Positions 33,812 to 42,662 are shown, counted from the stretch's first letter. The stretch: DNA of 64,000 nt from an uncultured Caldilineaceae bacterium (GCA_958295915.1 OY282381.1:1200722-1264721); one strand, 5' to 3'. Translations and numbers: made by a program. Notes: a model not told the origin generated them from the letters alone.

Positions 33812-34994
33812 TTTCAGACTCCTTTTTGAATTCGGCAATACTCATGAATCTGACAGCCTTGCCGGATAACAACCCCATACCCCTAACGTTCTGCTGAATG
33901 CGCGTGACATAATCAGTCTGAATTTCCGTCATAAAGCAATATCGGTTGAACTGTATCGCAGCCTTCCCTAGTGTGCCACTACCAGCAAAAGGATCGAACA
34001 CCAAGTCACCTATAAACGAATATAACTGCACTATTTGTCCGCACAATTTCAAGGAGAACACTGCACTATGAACCCTATCGGATACTGGGGCGATGTCCCA
34101 CACGTTTGACCTCTCGAAACCATCACCTACTTTGCTTCTCTCTACATCTTCATACGAGTATTGCCTCAAATTCCAATCTATCAATTTGTAAGATTTCTTC
34201 CGATATACCATTACATACTCGGTTCGAGGGTTCGGTTTATAGGTAAGTGGCTTTCGATTCACCTCGAATCCAGCGACTCGATTCTTCGCACTCTTTTCAG
34301 GCTTTGCCCAGATGATATCGTCGATAAACTCCCAGCCTATTCTTGCAAGCCGACCGTGTATATCAAATGGCACTGGATAACGCCTGCTGGCATATTTTCT
34401 GCCAGCACGTGGAATAATGATAGGGGAAGTGTTCAACACAAAGAAACGGCCTTCTTTGGTAACTCGATGGACTTCCCGAAAAACACCCTCCAAAAAGGCC
34501 AAGTATTCATCATAATTTGCATATATGGAATAATCGCGAGCGTTATAATAAGGTGGCGATGTAAATGTGAGATGTACTGATCCGTTCGGAGCGTACTTCA
34601 ATGCTTCCAGTACATCGCCGTGAACGACTACATTTTTCATAAAATCAGGTGAGTCAACGTGTGAGTCCTCACCTACAGATTCATTTCCATACATCTCTTT
34701 TTGTATAACATCACGAATCATATCGTTTGGATGTTCACACATCGATATAAGGTACTTATGAATCAGTGGCTCATTACGAAAAACAAGCAAACCTCGAATG
34801 GCCTGCAACACAACTTCTGGATTAGAGTGTCCGGTGTATTGGAAGAGGATTCCTTTCAAATGCGGGTCACGCTTACGTCCGATTGACGACATCGCCGCTT
34901 TCTTGTCCGAGGTAGATGCATCGCAGCTCTCCAAAATGGCGAGGCTATCCCCCAATGGAAAATCCGCAGAACCTAATAGCGGTTTGTTGTTCAT
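33738..34994 (-). CDS. DNA (adenine-N6 or cytosine-N4) methyltransferase, beta-type
   Basis: 418 residues. Catalytic motif TSPPY near residue 130 precedes the SAM-binding FDPFAGSGTLG near 330: the order of the beta class. About 110 N-terminal residues form a helical region with HEAT-like character. The gene is clearly A+T-richer than its neighbours and uses many AAA/ATA codons, which suggests recent acquisition. No intact restriction endonuclease is present; a short coupled ORF follows. Confidence 0.88.
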   Translation of the reverse strand: MNNKPLLGSADFPLGDSLAILESCDASTSDKKAAMSSIGRKRDPHLKGILFQYTGHSNPEVVLQAIRGLLVFRNEPLIHKYLISMCEHPNDMIRDVIQKEMYGNESVGEDSHVDSPDFMKNVVVHGDVLEALKYAPNGSVHLTFTSPPYYNARDYSIYANYDEYLAFLEGVFREVHRVTKEGRFFVLNTSPIIIPRAGRKYASRRYPVPFDIHGRLARIGWEFIDDIIWAKPEKSAKNRVAGFEVNRKPLTYKPNPRTEYVMVYRKKSYKLIDWNLRQYSYEDVERSKVGDGFERSNVWDIAPVSDRVHSAVFSLKLCGQIVQLYSFIGDLVFDPFAGSGTLGKAAIQFNRYCFMTEIQTDYVTRIQQNVRGMGLLSGKAVRFMSIAEFKKESENGYNYGSGRHEGDDKAYIRRHRSS

Positions 34995-35289
34995 AGTGCG
35001 TTCCCAAATATCATAATGGTTGTATGTGAGCGATGCAACTGTAACTTAAAAAATCAACCGTCGTCAAGCTGCTCATCAGAATATACTTTTACTCCTACGA
35101 ATTCATAGTATGGTATGATTCTTATGACGAATTGATACTCTTGATATTCGCTCATCTCGCGAATGAGCAACTTCCTTTCAGTGATTGCTCCCAAAACATC
35201 AGTGACCTGTGTCCAGTGGTCAGTTGCTGGCCGCGAACCACTGGCAACTGACCACTGATTTCTTATCATACAACCCCGGGGAGTATTTG
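34995..35289. other. Intergenic region between methyltransferase and DapA-like genes
   Basis: 295 bp. A minus-strand open stretch (ending 35054) encodes MSEYQEYQFVIRIIPYY and about 16 more residues but has no ribosome-binding site at a useful distance; it may be a relic. The right part is a palindromic repeat (35215-35258). The left part is A+T-rich. Confidence 0.5.
35215..35258. repeat. Palindromic dispersed repeat AGTGGTCAGTTGC
   Basis: AGTGGTCAGTTGC at the left and GCAACTGACCACT at the right are perfect inverted copies (13 bp) around TGGCCGCGAACCACTG. Best preserved of its family; other copies at 18825 and 1626. Confidence 0.7.
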
Positions 35290-36189
35290 ATGAACAACCG
35301 TTGGCGCGGCATCTTTGCGATTGTCGTCACCCCGTTTACAGATAGCCTGGAATTGGATGAAGCGGCTCTGCGGCGGCAGGTAAATTTCTGTATCGAGGCC
35401 GGCGCGGCCGGCCTGGTCGGCCCGGCCAACGCCAGCGAGTTCGCCACAATGTCCGACGAAGAGCGGCAGCGTTGGATCCGCATTGTTGTTGAGGAGGCTG
35501 ACGGGCGAGCGCCCGTCGTCGCTGCCACCACGCACGGCCACAAATTGCCCGCCATCGCCCTCAGCCGCTATGTCCAGGATGTAGGCGCGGACGGCATTAT
35601 GGCCATGCCCCCTCATATCCTGCACCCAGACGCAGACGGTTGCTACGATTACTACCTGGCCCTCAACGACGCGCTGCGCATTCCGATCTGCATCCAGAAT
35701 TACATCGGCCCCATCGGTACACCCATGCCCTCCTCACTGTTGGCCCGGATGTGCCGGGAGCTGGAGTGGGTGCAGTATCTGAAAGAGGAGACACTGCCGG
35801 AGCCACGGGCCATCTCACGCACTTTGGCCGCGGCGCGGGATGCCTGCAAAGGCGTCTTCGGTGGACAAGGAGGCATTTATATGATAGACGAGTGGCGGCG
35901 GGGAGCCTGCGGAAATATGCCCGCCAGCCAATCTGTAGACATACACGCGCAGATCTGGCAGCGGCTGGAAGCCAACGATGAAGCCGGCGCCCGAGCTCTT
36001 TTCAACCGGCTGCTGCCGCTGCTCAACTTCGAGCGCATGCACGGCGTCGCTGTCTATAAGCAGGTCTTCCTGCGCCGGGATATCTTCACGTCCACCGCCA
36101 GCCGCATCCCCGATACATACCTGGATCAGCAGGACTTGCAGGAGTTTGACGCGATCTGGAGGGATATAGAACCGCTCCTGACAGTATAA
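35290..36189 (+). CDS. Dihydrodipicolinate synthase/N-acetylneuraminate lyase family aldolase
   Basis: 299 residues, TIM-barrel class I aldolase. GIFAIVVTPFTDS at the N-terminus; catalytic Tyr in CIQNYIGPIG near 137 and Schiff-base Lys in WVQYLKEETLP near 165. The substrate loop GPANASEFATMSDEER differs from true DapA, so a 2-keto-3-deoxy sugar acid aldolase is more likely than lysine synthesis. It fits the rhamnonate-dehydratase-like gene nearby. Start at ATG 35290 after GGGGAG. Confidence 0.87.
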   Translation: MNNRWRGIFAIVVTPFTDSLELDEAALRRQVNFCIEAGAAGLVGPANASEFATMSDEERQRWIRIVVEEADGRAPVVAATTHGHKLPAIALSRYVQDVGADGIMAMPPHILHPDADGCYDYYLALNDALRIPICIQNYIGPIGTPMPSSLLARMCRELEWVQYLKEETLPEPRAISRTLAAARDACKGVFGGQGGIYMIDEWRRGACGNMPASQSVDIHAQIWQRLEANDEAGARALFNRLLPLLNFERMHGVAVYKQVFLRRDIFTSTASRIPDTYLDQQDLQEFDAIWRDIEPLLTV

Positions 36190-36228
36190 CGATACATGGA
36201 AGCATAGACAATGGTACAGTGAAATGCC

Positions 36229-36257
36229 TTGACATACGACAAATGCTTTGTTAGGAT
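36229..36257 (+). promoter_or_regulatory. Near-consensus sigma-70 promoter
   Basis: TTGACA, 17-nt spacer, TAGGAT. The strongest-looking housekeeping promoter in the window; it reads towards the DegT aminotransferase gene. Confidence 0.75.
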
Positions 36258-36295
36258 GAGCTATCGTCGCTCTGGAAGTGAAGCATAGTCCATCC

Positions 36296-36397
36296 CGCAA
36301 ACGACTGCCCAGACCTACTCGCATGGCGCTCGTCGTTTGCGTTTCCTCCATTGAATTGGGGCAATGATGCCGGGCTGCGCTGCGCAAGTGCGGCATC
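36296..36397 (+). promoter_or_regulatory. Two-hairpin leader RNA
   Basis: Hairpin 1: CGCAAACGAC pairs perfectly with GTCGTTTGCG (36296-36341). Hairpin 2: GATGCCG pairs with CGGCATC (36366-36397). No riboswitch class is recognised. Confidence 0.45.
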
Positions 36398-36449
36398 CTG
36401 ATCGAATATAATTTTGCGCGCAATCCAAGTGCGAAGGAGAAAACCGGAT

Positions 36450-37712
36450 ATGGACGATCGATTGGCTATGCAGGGGGGAACGCCCGTGCGTACCCTGCCC
36501 TTTGGTCCCAGTCATTTCTTCGGTGAAGAGGACATCGAGATATTGTCTGAAGTGATCCATGCGGGCACAGTCAGCAAAGGCCCCAAGGTAGCTCAATTTG
36601 AGCGAGAATTTGCGGCGCGACACGGCGTCGCCCATGTCGGCACTGTGACCTCCGGCACCGCGGCCATGCACACCTGTATCGGCGCGATCAATCCCGATCC
36701 TGGGGATGAGATTATCGTCACTCCCTGGACATCGGGCGGCAGCGTCATCGGCGCGCTGCTCCACAACTGCGTGCCCATATTCGCCGACATCGACGACACC
36801 TTCACCCTGGACCCGGCGGACGTCGAGGCGAAGATAACGCCCCGAACACGCGCCATCATCGCCGTGCATCTCTTCGGCAACCCCTGCGCGATGGCAGCCC
36901 TGCGCGCGATTGCCGACCGCCACCAACTTTTCCTGATAGAAGACTGCTGCCAGGCCCACTTCGCTGAATCTCAGGGAGAGGTGGTAGGCTCTATGGGCGA
37001 TATCAACGGCTTCAGCTTTGGGGGCAAGCATCTCTCGGCCGGGGGCGGCGGCGCCTTCATGACCGACAACGAGGTACTATGGGAACGCGGCTTGATCTTC
37101 TCCGACTGCGCGTTGCCGCGCAATAGCAGCCCATACGCAGGGCGGCCCTATGCCAACTATTTCCTGGCCCCCAACTACAAGATGAATGATCTGATGGCAG
37201 CGGTCCTGATCGCGCAGCTCAAGAAAGTGGACGGCTACATCGAGAAGAAGATCAGGGCGGCCCAGCAGATCATCGAACAGGTCTCGGATATCGAAGAAAT
37301 CACCCCCCAACGGGTACGGGAAGGGGACCGCAATACCTACTGGGTGATGGGCATGTCCCTGGATACGGACAAACTGACCTGTGACGCCTGGGCGTTTGCC
37401 CAAGCCCTCAACCATGAAGGCATCCCGGCGGGCGGACCCTACATCGGGTCGGGCAAAGAGGGACCCCTCTACCGCAATCCCTTTTTATCTGAGCCCAACT
37501 GCTATGGCCGCAGCCACTTCCCCTTTGACTACAAGCGGGACAAGCCCATCGACTATAGATTGGTCGAATGTCCCAACGGAGAGAAGCTCATGCAGCGGGG
37601 GTTCAGCATCCAGATGCAGCCCAGCTTCGATGATGAGGATGTTGCCGATATCTCTGCCGCCATACGCAAGGTCTTTATACACTACCGCAAACCCATACAC
37701 GCCATCACCTAG
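36450..37712 (+). CDS. DegT/DnrJ/EryC1/StrS family PLP-dependent aminotransferase
   Basis: 420 residues. Fold-type I sugar aminotransferase: GTVTSGTAAMHTCI near 70 (PLP phosphate loop), FADIDDTFTLDP near 112, EDCCQAH near 165 and the Schiff-base Lys in SFGGKHLSAGGGG near 193. Members transfer an amino group to keto sugars or cyclitols, or act as dehydratases. SD GAAGGAG is 9 nt upstream. It leads a run of co-directional genes (unknown protein and two Gfo/Idh dehydrogenases) that could oxidise and then aminate a sugar or inositol-like compound. Confidence 0.9.
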   Translation: MDDRLAMQGGTPVRTLPFGPSHFFGEEDIEILSEVIHAGTVSKGPKVAQFEREFAARHGVAHVGTVTSGTAAMHTCIGAINPDPGDEIIVTPWTSGGSVIGALLHNCVPIFADIDDTFTLDPADVEAKITPRTRAIIAVHLFGNPCAMAALRAIADRHQLFLIEDCCQAHFAESQGEVVGSMGDINGFSFGGKHLSAGGGGAFMTDNEVLWERGLIFSDCALPRNSSPYAGRPYANYFLAPNYKMNDLMAAVLIAQLKKVDGYIEKKIRAAQQIIEQVSDIEEITPQRVREGDRNTYWVMGMSLDTDKLTCDAWAFAQALNHEGIPAGGPYIGSGKEGPLYRNPFLSEPNCYGRSHFPFDYKRDKPIDYRLVECPNGEKLMQRGFSIQMQPSFDDEDVADISAAIRKVFIHYRKPIHAIT

Positions 37713-37728
37713 CTGAGCCACATGCGCC

Positions 37729-38364
37729 ATGACCCGTCATACGACCGCTGAGAGGCCCTTCTGGTCCGGCATTCACTATCTGCTCTACCTGCGCCAGCCG
37801 GATGATGAGCAGGATTGCGCCCGTTTCAGTCTATTCCAGACCGAGTACAGCCCGGTTGGCGGCGGCCACGCGGCTTTTTTCTATGTCGATCCTGCCCACC
37901 CATCTGCCGTGGCCAACGGCGTCTACACCGACAACCCGGAGCTGGCCGTCTGGCTATACGACAGGATGTATCGCAACCGCGACAACCCGCTGGCCTGTTT
38001 ACTGCCCGCACAATCCGCCGCAGACGCGCGCGGCGCGTCATCCAAAACCGAGGCATCGATCATCACCGCCCGTTTTGGTCGCAGGGGCGACCTGCACAGG
38101 AGCCTGAGCTATCATATCGATACGGCGAACGTCCAGATCACAGGAACATGGGCCGGCCTGGAGCCTCCCTTTGTCCATCACGGCGCGGGCGGGGTTTCCA
38201 GCGTCTATACCTACTGCTTCTTTATTACAGCCACCAGCGCCAGCCTGACCGTGGGCGAAGAAACAGTTCCAGGCGCCATATACCAACGCCAGGATTGGGC
38301 GCCTTTAGTGGGGCGTCCGCTCAGTTCGTGTCTGATCGGCGACGAATTTTGGGCTCAACGCTGA
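37729..38364 (+). CDS. Protein of unknown function in sugar-metabolism cluster
   Basis: 211 residues, no signal peptide, not recognised. Composition suggests a beta-rich fold with several Tyr/Phe/His patches (YLLYLRQPDDEQ, HAAFFYVDP, PPFVHHGAGG). It starts 17 nt after the DegT gene and precedes the two Gfo/Idh genes, so it probably belongs to the same transcript. No catalytic motif can be named. Confidence 0.6.
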   Translation: MTRHTTAERPFWSGIHYLLYLRQPDDEQDCARFSLFQTEYSPVGGGHAAFFYVDPAHPSAVANGVYTDNPELAVWLYDRMYRNRDNPLACLLPAQSAADARGASSKTEASIITARFGRRGDLHRSLSYHIDTANVQITGTWAGLEPPFVHHGAGGVSSVYTYCFFITATSASLTVGEETVPGAIYQRQDWAPLVGRPLSSCLIGDEFWAQR

Positions 38365-38446
38365 AAGGGTCTTCTTCGCTCCTGCTTGCGCTCACTCAAG
38401 GCGCCCATTTTCGCAAGGTCGACTCAGATTTGGAGAAATGTTGTCA

Positions 38447-39487
38447 ATGATGAAAAAGCTGCGATTCGCCCAAGCCGGCGTCTCTCTGATGCACGCCAAT
38501 ATGTATCGAGACACGCTCATGCTACTGCCCGACGAGATCGAGTTGGTCGGCTTCTACGATCCCGACCCGGAAACGGTCAAAGCCAACCTGAAGCCTGATG
38601 TCCAGGATATGCCCTTTTACGACAGCCTGGACGATCTGCTGGCGCAAGCCAAGCCCGACGCCGTGATGGTCTCTACCTACTTGAAGGATATGCCCTCCTG
38701 GATGCTTCAGGTAGCTGAGGCCGGCGTCCATGTTTGGGGCGAAAAACCATTCGCTGTGCACTCCAGCCACCTGGTCCCCGTCGCCGACGCTGTGCGCCGT
38801 AACAATCTCCACTTCTCCTGCGGTTATACCTGGCGCTTCCACCCCATCGCCCAACTGATCAAAGAGACCCACGATGCCGGCCTGTTGGGCAAACCCTATT
38901 CTATCGAATTCCGCTTTGTGACATCGAGCGTGACGCAGCGCAATCCGCAGACCTGGTACTTCCGACGGGAGAATGCGGGCGGCGGCATTCTCAACTGGTT
39001 GGGCTGCCACTGGTTCGATCTGATGCGCTACCTGACCGGCGCGGACGTCGCGCAGGTGGCCGCCATCGAGGCCAACGTGAGTGGACACGACATCGACGTG
39101 GAGGATGCCGCGGCCGTATCTCTCTACTTCGACAACGGCATGATCGGCAGCCTGCATGCAGGCTACTTCACGTCGGGGGACGGCGAGATCTCGATTGGCT
39201 TGCGCGGTTCGGACGGCTGGGTCAAGTGGGAGGTGGATGAGAATACCTGCACCATAAAGAGCGCCCATCCGGATTGGTCGGGCGCGCCCATCCGTGGCTT
39301 CGAGATACCGTCAGCCCGGGTTCCCGGCTATGGGGCCGAAGGCAGAGCCTCGATTCAGGCCTTTGCCGCCGCCATCCGGGGCGAAGGCGCAAGTGGATAC
39401 AAGGTGGAAGAGGTTATCAAGTCCCTCCAGATTATCGAGGCCGCCCACGAGTCGGCGGCAAGGGGAGTAACTGTCACGGTATCATGA
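38447..39487 (+). CDS. Gfo/Idh/MocA family oxidoreductase (1)
   Basis: 346 residues. N-terminal NAD(P) Rossmann domain, in which the usual GxGxxG is degenerate (FAQAGVSLMHANMY). The EKPF block (VWGEKPFAVHSS, near residue 95) has the catalytic-loop Lys of the family. Histidines of the C-terminal domain lie in GGGILNWLGCHWFDLMRYL. It is encoded after the DegT aminotransferase; its stop overlaps the start of the second Gfo/Idh (ATGA). The start could also be at 38438, but GGAG would then be too close. Confidence 0.87.
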   Translation: MMKKLRFAQAGVSLMHANMYRDTLMLLPDEIELVGFYDPDPETVKANLKPDVQDMPFYDSLDDLLAQAKPDAVMVSTYLKDMPSWMLQVAEAGVHVWGEKPFAVHSSHLVPVADAVRRNNLHFSCGYTWRFHPIAQLIKETHDAGLLGKPYSIEFRFVTSSVTQRNPQTWYFRRENAGGGILNWLGCHWFDLMRYLTGADVAQVAAIEANVSGHDIDVEDAAAVSLYFDNGMIGSLHAGYFTSGDGEISIGLRGSDGWVKWEVDENTCTIKSAHPDWSGAPIRGFEIPSARVPGYGAEGRASIQAFAAAIRGEGASGYKVEEVIKSLQIIEAAHESAARGVTVTVS

Positions 39488-40578
39488 AAACTCATCAACC
39501 ATTGCGCGCCGCCGTCGTTGGTCTGCGCATCCACGCCGGCGGCCTGGAGCCAGACCGCAATCATGGTCTGATCAAATCCTTCCATGCCCAGGACGATGCC
39601 GAAATCGTAGCCTATTGCGAATGGGATCCGGCGGAAGCCGAGGCGTTGGCGGCCCTGGAACGGCTTGATCCGACAGCGCATATCTACACCAGTTTGGATG
39701 ATCTGCTCAACAGGGAAGCGTTCGACCTGGCAGCGGTGATGCTGCCGCCCAACGAGGCCACACCCGCTGCCCTGCGTCTGGCGGAGGCCGGCAAGCATCT
39801 GTTCATCGAGAAGCAGGCCGCGCGCGCAGCATCCGAACTCTTGCCCTTATGTCGGCTGGCCGAAGAGCGCAATCTGGTAATACAGGCTGGCTATCCCTGG
39901 CCGCGCCACCCGGTTGCGGCAGAGATCCGGCGGTGTCTGGACGATGGTGTTCTGGGTCGGCTCCTCGCCATGGAAGCCCGGCTGGTGACAGTTCAAGTTG
40001 CGCCAGGGCTACGCGATCCCCAGCATTGGATGTACCGCCGCTCAGGCGAGGGCGGCGGTATTTTGCACATGGAAGGCGGGCATTGGCTGACCCTCTTTCA
40101 GCTTTTCGCGCAGGCGCGCGCCCGCTCAGTGACGGCCCTCTGTAGCCGCACCACTGATGATATTGAAGATGGGGTGGAGGATGCGGCCACCGTGGCTCTG
40201 GAGTACGCCAACGGTGTTCATGCCTGTCTGCACATGGGGTATCTGCTCTCCGGAGCCGGCCCGCGCAACGACACCTATATGGGCATACGCGGGAACTTGG
40301 GCGCGGCCACCTGGTCGCCAGTTGGCGATGGGCAGCTGACGGTGAGCAGCGTAGCGGCACAGTGGCAGGGGGCGCCGGAGCGCACGGTCACCATGCAGTT
40401 GGCCCCACGGCTCGTGTATGCCGAACAGTGGGGCTACGAGTTTGTGGCCGATTTCGTGCGGGCGGTGCGGAAAGGCGGTGAGGCGGTGGTCAGCATCGAA
40501 GACGCCTACCACATCTTGCAGATCATCGACGCCGCCTACGAATCATCCCAGACCGGCCGGCGAGTTGTGTTGCCGTAG
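39484..40578 (+). CDS. Gfo/Idh/MocA family oxidoreductase (2)
   Basis: 364 residues. The N-terminal nucleotide-binding region is atypical (AVVGLRIHAGGLE) and the usual EKP is changed to IEKQAA near 107, so the catalytic Lys is kept but the following Pro is not. The C-terminal domain has GGGILHMEGGHWLTL near 195. Translationally coupled to gene 1 (ATGA overlap); the two may form a hetero-oligomer or act on successive steps. The stop codon abuts the four-copy tandem repeat. Confidence 0.85.
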   Translation: MKTHQPLRAAVVGLRIHAGGLEPDRNHGLIKSFHAQDDAEIVAYCEWDPAEAEALAALERLDPTAHIYTSLDDLLNREAFDLAAVMLPPNEATPAALRLAEAGKHLFIEKQAARAASELLPLCRLAEERNLVIQAGYPWPRHPVAAEIRRCLDDGVLGRLLAMEARLVTVQVAPGLRDPQHWMYRRSGEGGGILHMEGGHWLTLFQLFAQARARSVTALCSRTTDDIEDGVEDAATVALEYANGVHACLHMGYLLSGAGPRNDTYMGIRGNLGAATWSPVGDGQLTVSSVAAQWQGAPERTVTMQLAPRLVYAEQWGYEFVADFVRAVRKGGEAVVSIEDAYHILQIIDAAYESSQTGRRVVLP

Positions 40579-40700
40579 TCGCGCCCAACAGGGGCGCGCA
40601 ATTCAACAGTCGCGCCCAACAGGGGCGCGCAATTCAACAGTCGCGCCCAACAATGGCGCGCAATTCAACAGTCGCGCCCAACAATGGCGCGCAATTCAAC
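40578..40700 (+). repeat. Tandem array of four 30-nt palindromic elements
   Basis: Copies start at 40578, 40609, 40640 and 40671, a period of 31 nt with one A between copies. The first two have loop CAACAGG, the last two CAACAAT, so they look like pairwise duplications. The array fills the whole space between the convergent Gfo/Idh and PhyH genes, from stop codon to stop codon. Confidence 0.93.
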
Positions 40701-40701
40701 T

Positions 40702-41499
40702 TTACACCCGTCCTGGAAATTCCTGGCCGCGGACCAACATGAAGCGAAATTCACCGCGCGGTTCCTCACATTCGGTCAGGAGACGCGCCTCTTCATCTTC
40801 GATGCCAAGGTACATAGTCTCCGCGCGGATGTAATGGAGGGCCAGGCCCCGGCGGCGGTTGGGTGTAGTGTTGGCGCCGGTGCGGTGAAAATTGAGGCCA
40901 TGATGGAACATGCAGCTACCGGCCGGCAGTTCCACCGGCGCCGGCTCGTTCAACAGAGGATTGGCCAAGAACCGGTCTCTATATTCGCGTGCGATGGGGC
41001 CCCATTTGTGGCTTCCCGGAACCACGGTCATGCAGCCGTTCTCTACCGTCGCCTCGTCCAGCGCTACCCAGCAACTCACATGGCCTTGGGGGGCAAAGTG
41101 GCTCCAAGCCATAGAATCCTGATGCCAATCTGTCACCGTGCCGTTGAAACGCGGCTTCATCATGAGTTGGTCGGTATAGAGCTTGATATTCGGGCCCAAT
41201 AGGTCTTCGATGACGTCGACGATCTGCGGTTTGCGAGCCACTCTCTCGAACTCGTCGTCGAAGTAGCAAAGCTGGGTCATCTTGCGAACGGCATCCAGAG
41301 GCTCCACATCGTCCGGCAGGCCGTCGCGAAATTTGGACTCAAACTGAATGTAGCGGGGCGGCACATGATTCACCTTGCCGCTGATGATATCTTCGCTGCG
41401 GCGGCGCAGCGTCGCCAGTTCCTCATCAGAGAGGATGCGGTGATAGGGAAGATAGCCGTTTTCCCAGAAGGATTCTTTCTGTTCGACTGTCAGGGCCAT
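40702..41499 (-). CDS. Phytanoyl-CoA dioxygenase (PhyH) family protein
   Basis: 265 residues, Fe(II)/2-oxoglutarate oxygenase. The H-x-D iron ligands are in DWHQDS near residue 120; the distal His is in the HHGLNFHRTGANTTP block near 205 and the 2-oxoglutarate Arg likely in RRRGLALHYI. Typical of the small bacterial PhyH group, whose substrates range widely. It sits among sugar genes but is on the opposite strand to most of them. The N-terminus overlaps the methyltransferase 3' end by 10 nt. Confidence 0.88.
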   Translation of the reverse strand: MALTVEQKESFWENGYLPYHRILSDEELATLRRRSEDIISGKVNHVPPRYIQFESKFRDGLPDDVEPLDAVRKMTQLCYFDDEFERVARKPQIVDVIEDLLGPNIKLYTDQLMMKPRFNGTVTDWHQDSMAWSHFAPQGHVSCWVALDEATVENGCMTVVPGSHKWGPIAREYRDRFLANPLLNEPAPVELPAGSCMFHHGLNFHRTGANTTPNRRRGLALHYIRAETMYLGIEDEEARLLTECEEPRGEFRFMLVRGQEFPGRV

Positions 41500-42662
41500 G
41501 GGGAGAACTCCTTTTGCCTCTTTTCTTCGTCGCGCCCAACAGAGGCGCGCAATTCAACCAAATATTGATATTCAACCTCTGAAGAGAAGTCGTTTTCCAG
41601 TTTGGATACTCTTTCTTTTGTTACTTTTATGGCTTCACCGGAGCTATCGACCCCAATCCAATTTCTTCCAAGCTCTTGCGCTGCTTGCAGCGTTGTTCCC
41701 GAGCCACAAAAGCAATCCAATACGAGATCGCCAACGTTTGACGAGGCCAAAATAATTGTTTTAAGCATCTCTAGGTTTTTTTCCGTCGGATAGCTGGGAG
41801 ATTGCGCATCTTTATATGTCCAGATATCTTGTTTCTTCTTGCCCCCCTTTTCATCCGCATAGATTTTTTTTCTTGGAATACCATTTTTAGACCATTCAAT
41901 CAAACCGGCTTTGTCCAGTTCTTCCAACGCGATAGGTTCACTTCGCCAGTGCCTGCCTTTTGGTGGCTTCATGCCTCTCCATTCTTGCCCTGTCGGACCA
42001 TTACGAGTTTCACCTGGCGCATGTAAAGGAACTGTTGTATACCGTCTTCCAGATCTGTCAACTTTTTTGAAAAGACGCTCTTTCTCTTCTTTTGTGAATT
42101 CATCTTTCGGTTCATTCCATGTATTATCCTTGCTTTTTGCGTAAAAGAGAATCATGTCTTTTATGTTTCCGTATGCCTTTCTCTTGAAATTTTTAGGATT
42201 ACACTTGATTCTTGTAATATCATTTCTAAAATTCTCTGCGCCAAACACTTCGTCCATCATTACTTTCACATAATGACCTACTTTATAATCGATATGTAAA
42301 TAAATCGAGGCGTTGTCTGACATAAGCTCTTTGATGAGAATCAGCCTTTCTCTGAGAAATTCTAAAAACAATGCGCCTGTTACCGTATCAGTATAGGCAA
42401 TGTTATCAGTACGACTATGACTGATCGTATTCGCCCTATCTTCTCCAATCATAAAACTGTTATTTGTAGAGAATGGTGGATCGATATAAACTAAATCAAC
42501 TTTGGACTTCAGATTATATATATCCAAAAGAGCTTTTAATACAAATAGATTATCACCTCGTATCAGTTTATTGGGTCTTTGATTCCAACTCGCATTGAAC
42601 ACGTATGGTTTCAAGTTCAGTATCTCTTTTTTCGATTTTTTACCAGGATATTCTAACTTCAT
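41490..42662 (-). CDS. DNA methyltransferase, N6-adenine/N4-cytosine type (Mod-like), C-terminus modified by a repeat
   Basis: 390 residues. Catalytic motif IDPPF near residue 60 precedes the SAM-binding DCFCGSGTT near 320 (beta class), with Type III Mod-like spacing but smaller. Strongly A+T-rich and Lys-rich, unlike flanking genes. The last 22 residues are read through the 30-nt palindromic element (VELRASVGRD at 369-378), so the native end was probably shortly after YQYL. No endonuclease is present. Confidence 0.88.
   Translation of the reverse strand: MKLEYPGKKSKKEILNLKPYVFNASWNQRPNKLIRGDNLFVLKALLDIYNLKSKVDLVYIDPPFSTNNSFMIGEDRANTISHSRTDNIAYTDTVTGALFLEFLRERLILIKELMSDNASIYLHIDYKVGHYVKVMMDEVFGAENFRNDITRIKCNPKNFKRKAYGNIKDMILFYAKSKDNTWNEPKDEFTKEEKERLFKKVDRSGRRYTTVPLHAPGETRNGPTGQEWRGMKPPKGRHWRSEPIALEELDKAGLIEWSKNGIPRKKIYADEKGGKKKQDIWTYKDAQSPSYPTEKNLEMLKTIILASSNVGDLVLDCFCGSGTTLQAAQELGRNWIGVDSSGEAIKVTKERVSKLENDFSSEVEYQYLVELRASVGRDEEKRQKEFSPWP
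41529..41558 (+). repeat. 30-nt palindromic element inside the methyltransferase 3' end
   Basis: GTCGCGCC, loop CAACAGA, GGCGCGCAATTCAAC. On the minus strand it codes VELRASVGRD near the protein C-terminus. Confidence 0.9.

Larger units (their letters stand above)
36190..36449. other. Long structured leader before the DegT aminotransferase gene
   Basis: 260 bp with a near-consensus promoter (36229-36257) and about 190 nt of leader. The leader contains two stable hairpins (36296-36341 and 36366-36397) and then TTTGCGCGCAATCC, a scrap of the 30-nt element. Confidence 0.55.

Noticed and set aside
33548..34994. Complete restriction-modification system
   Set aside because: Only the methyltransferase is intact. 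The coupled 87-residue ORF has no nuclease motif and is too short.
35054..35155. Short minus-strand gene of about 33 codons upstream of the methyltransferase
   Set aside because: No ribosome-binding site at a usable distance, no recognisable motif, and part of the longer frame is repeat sequence.
40578..40700. Four direct repeats with a 31-nt period suggested a CRISPR array
   Set aside because: There are no spacers: copies are separated by a single A and the whole period is the repeat. No cas genes are in the window.
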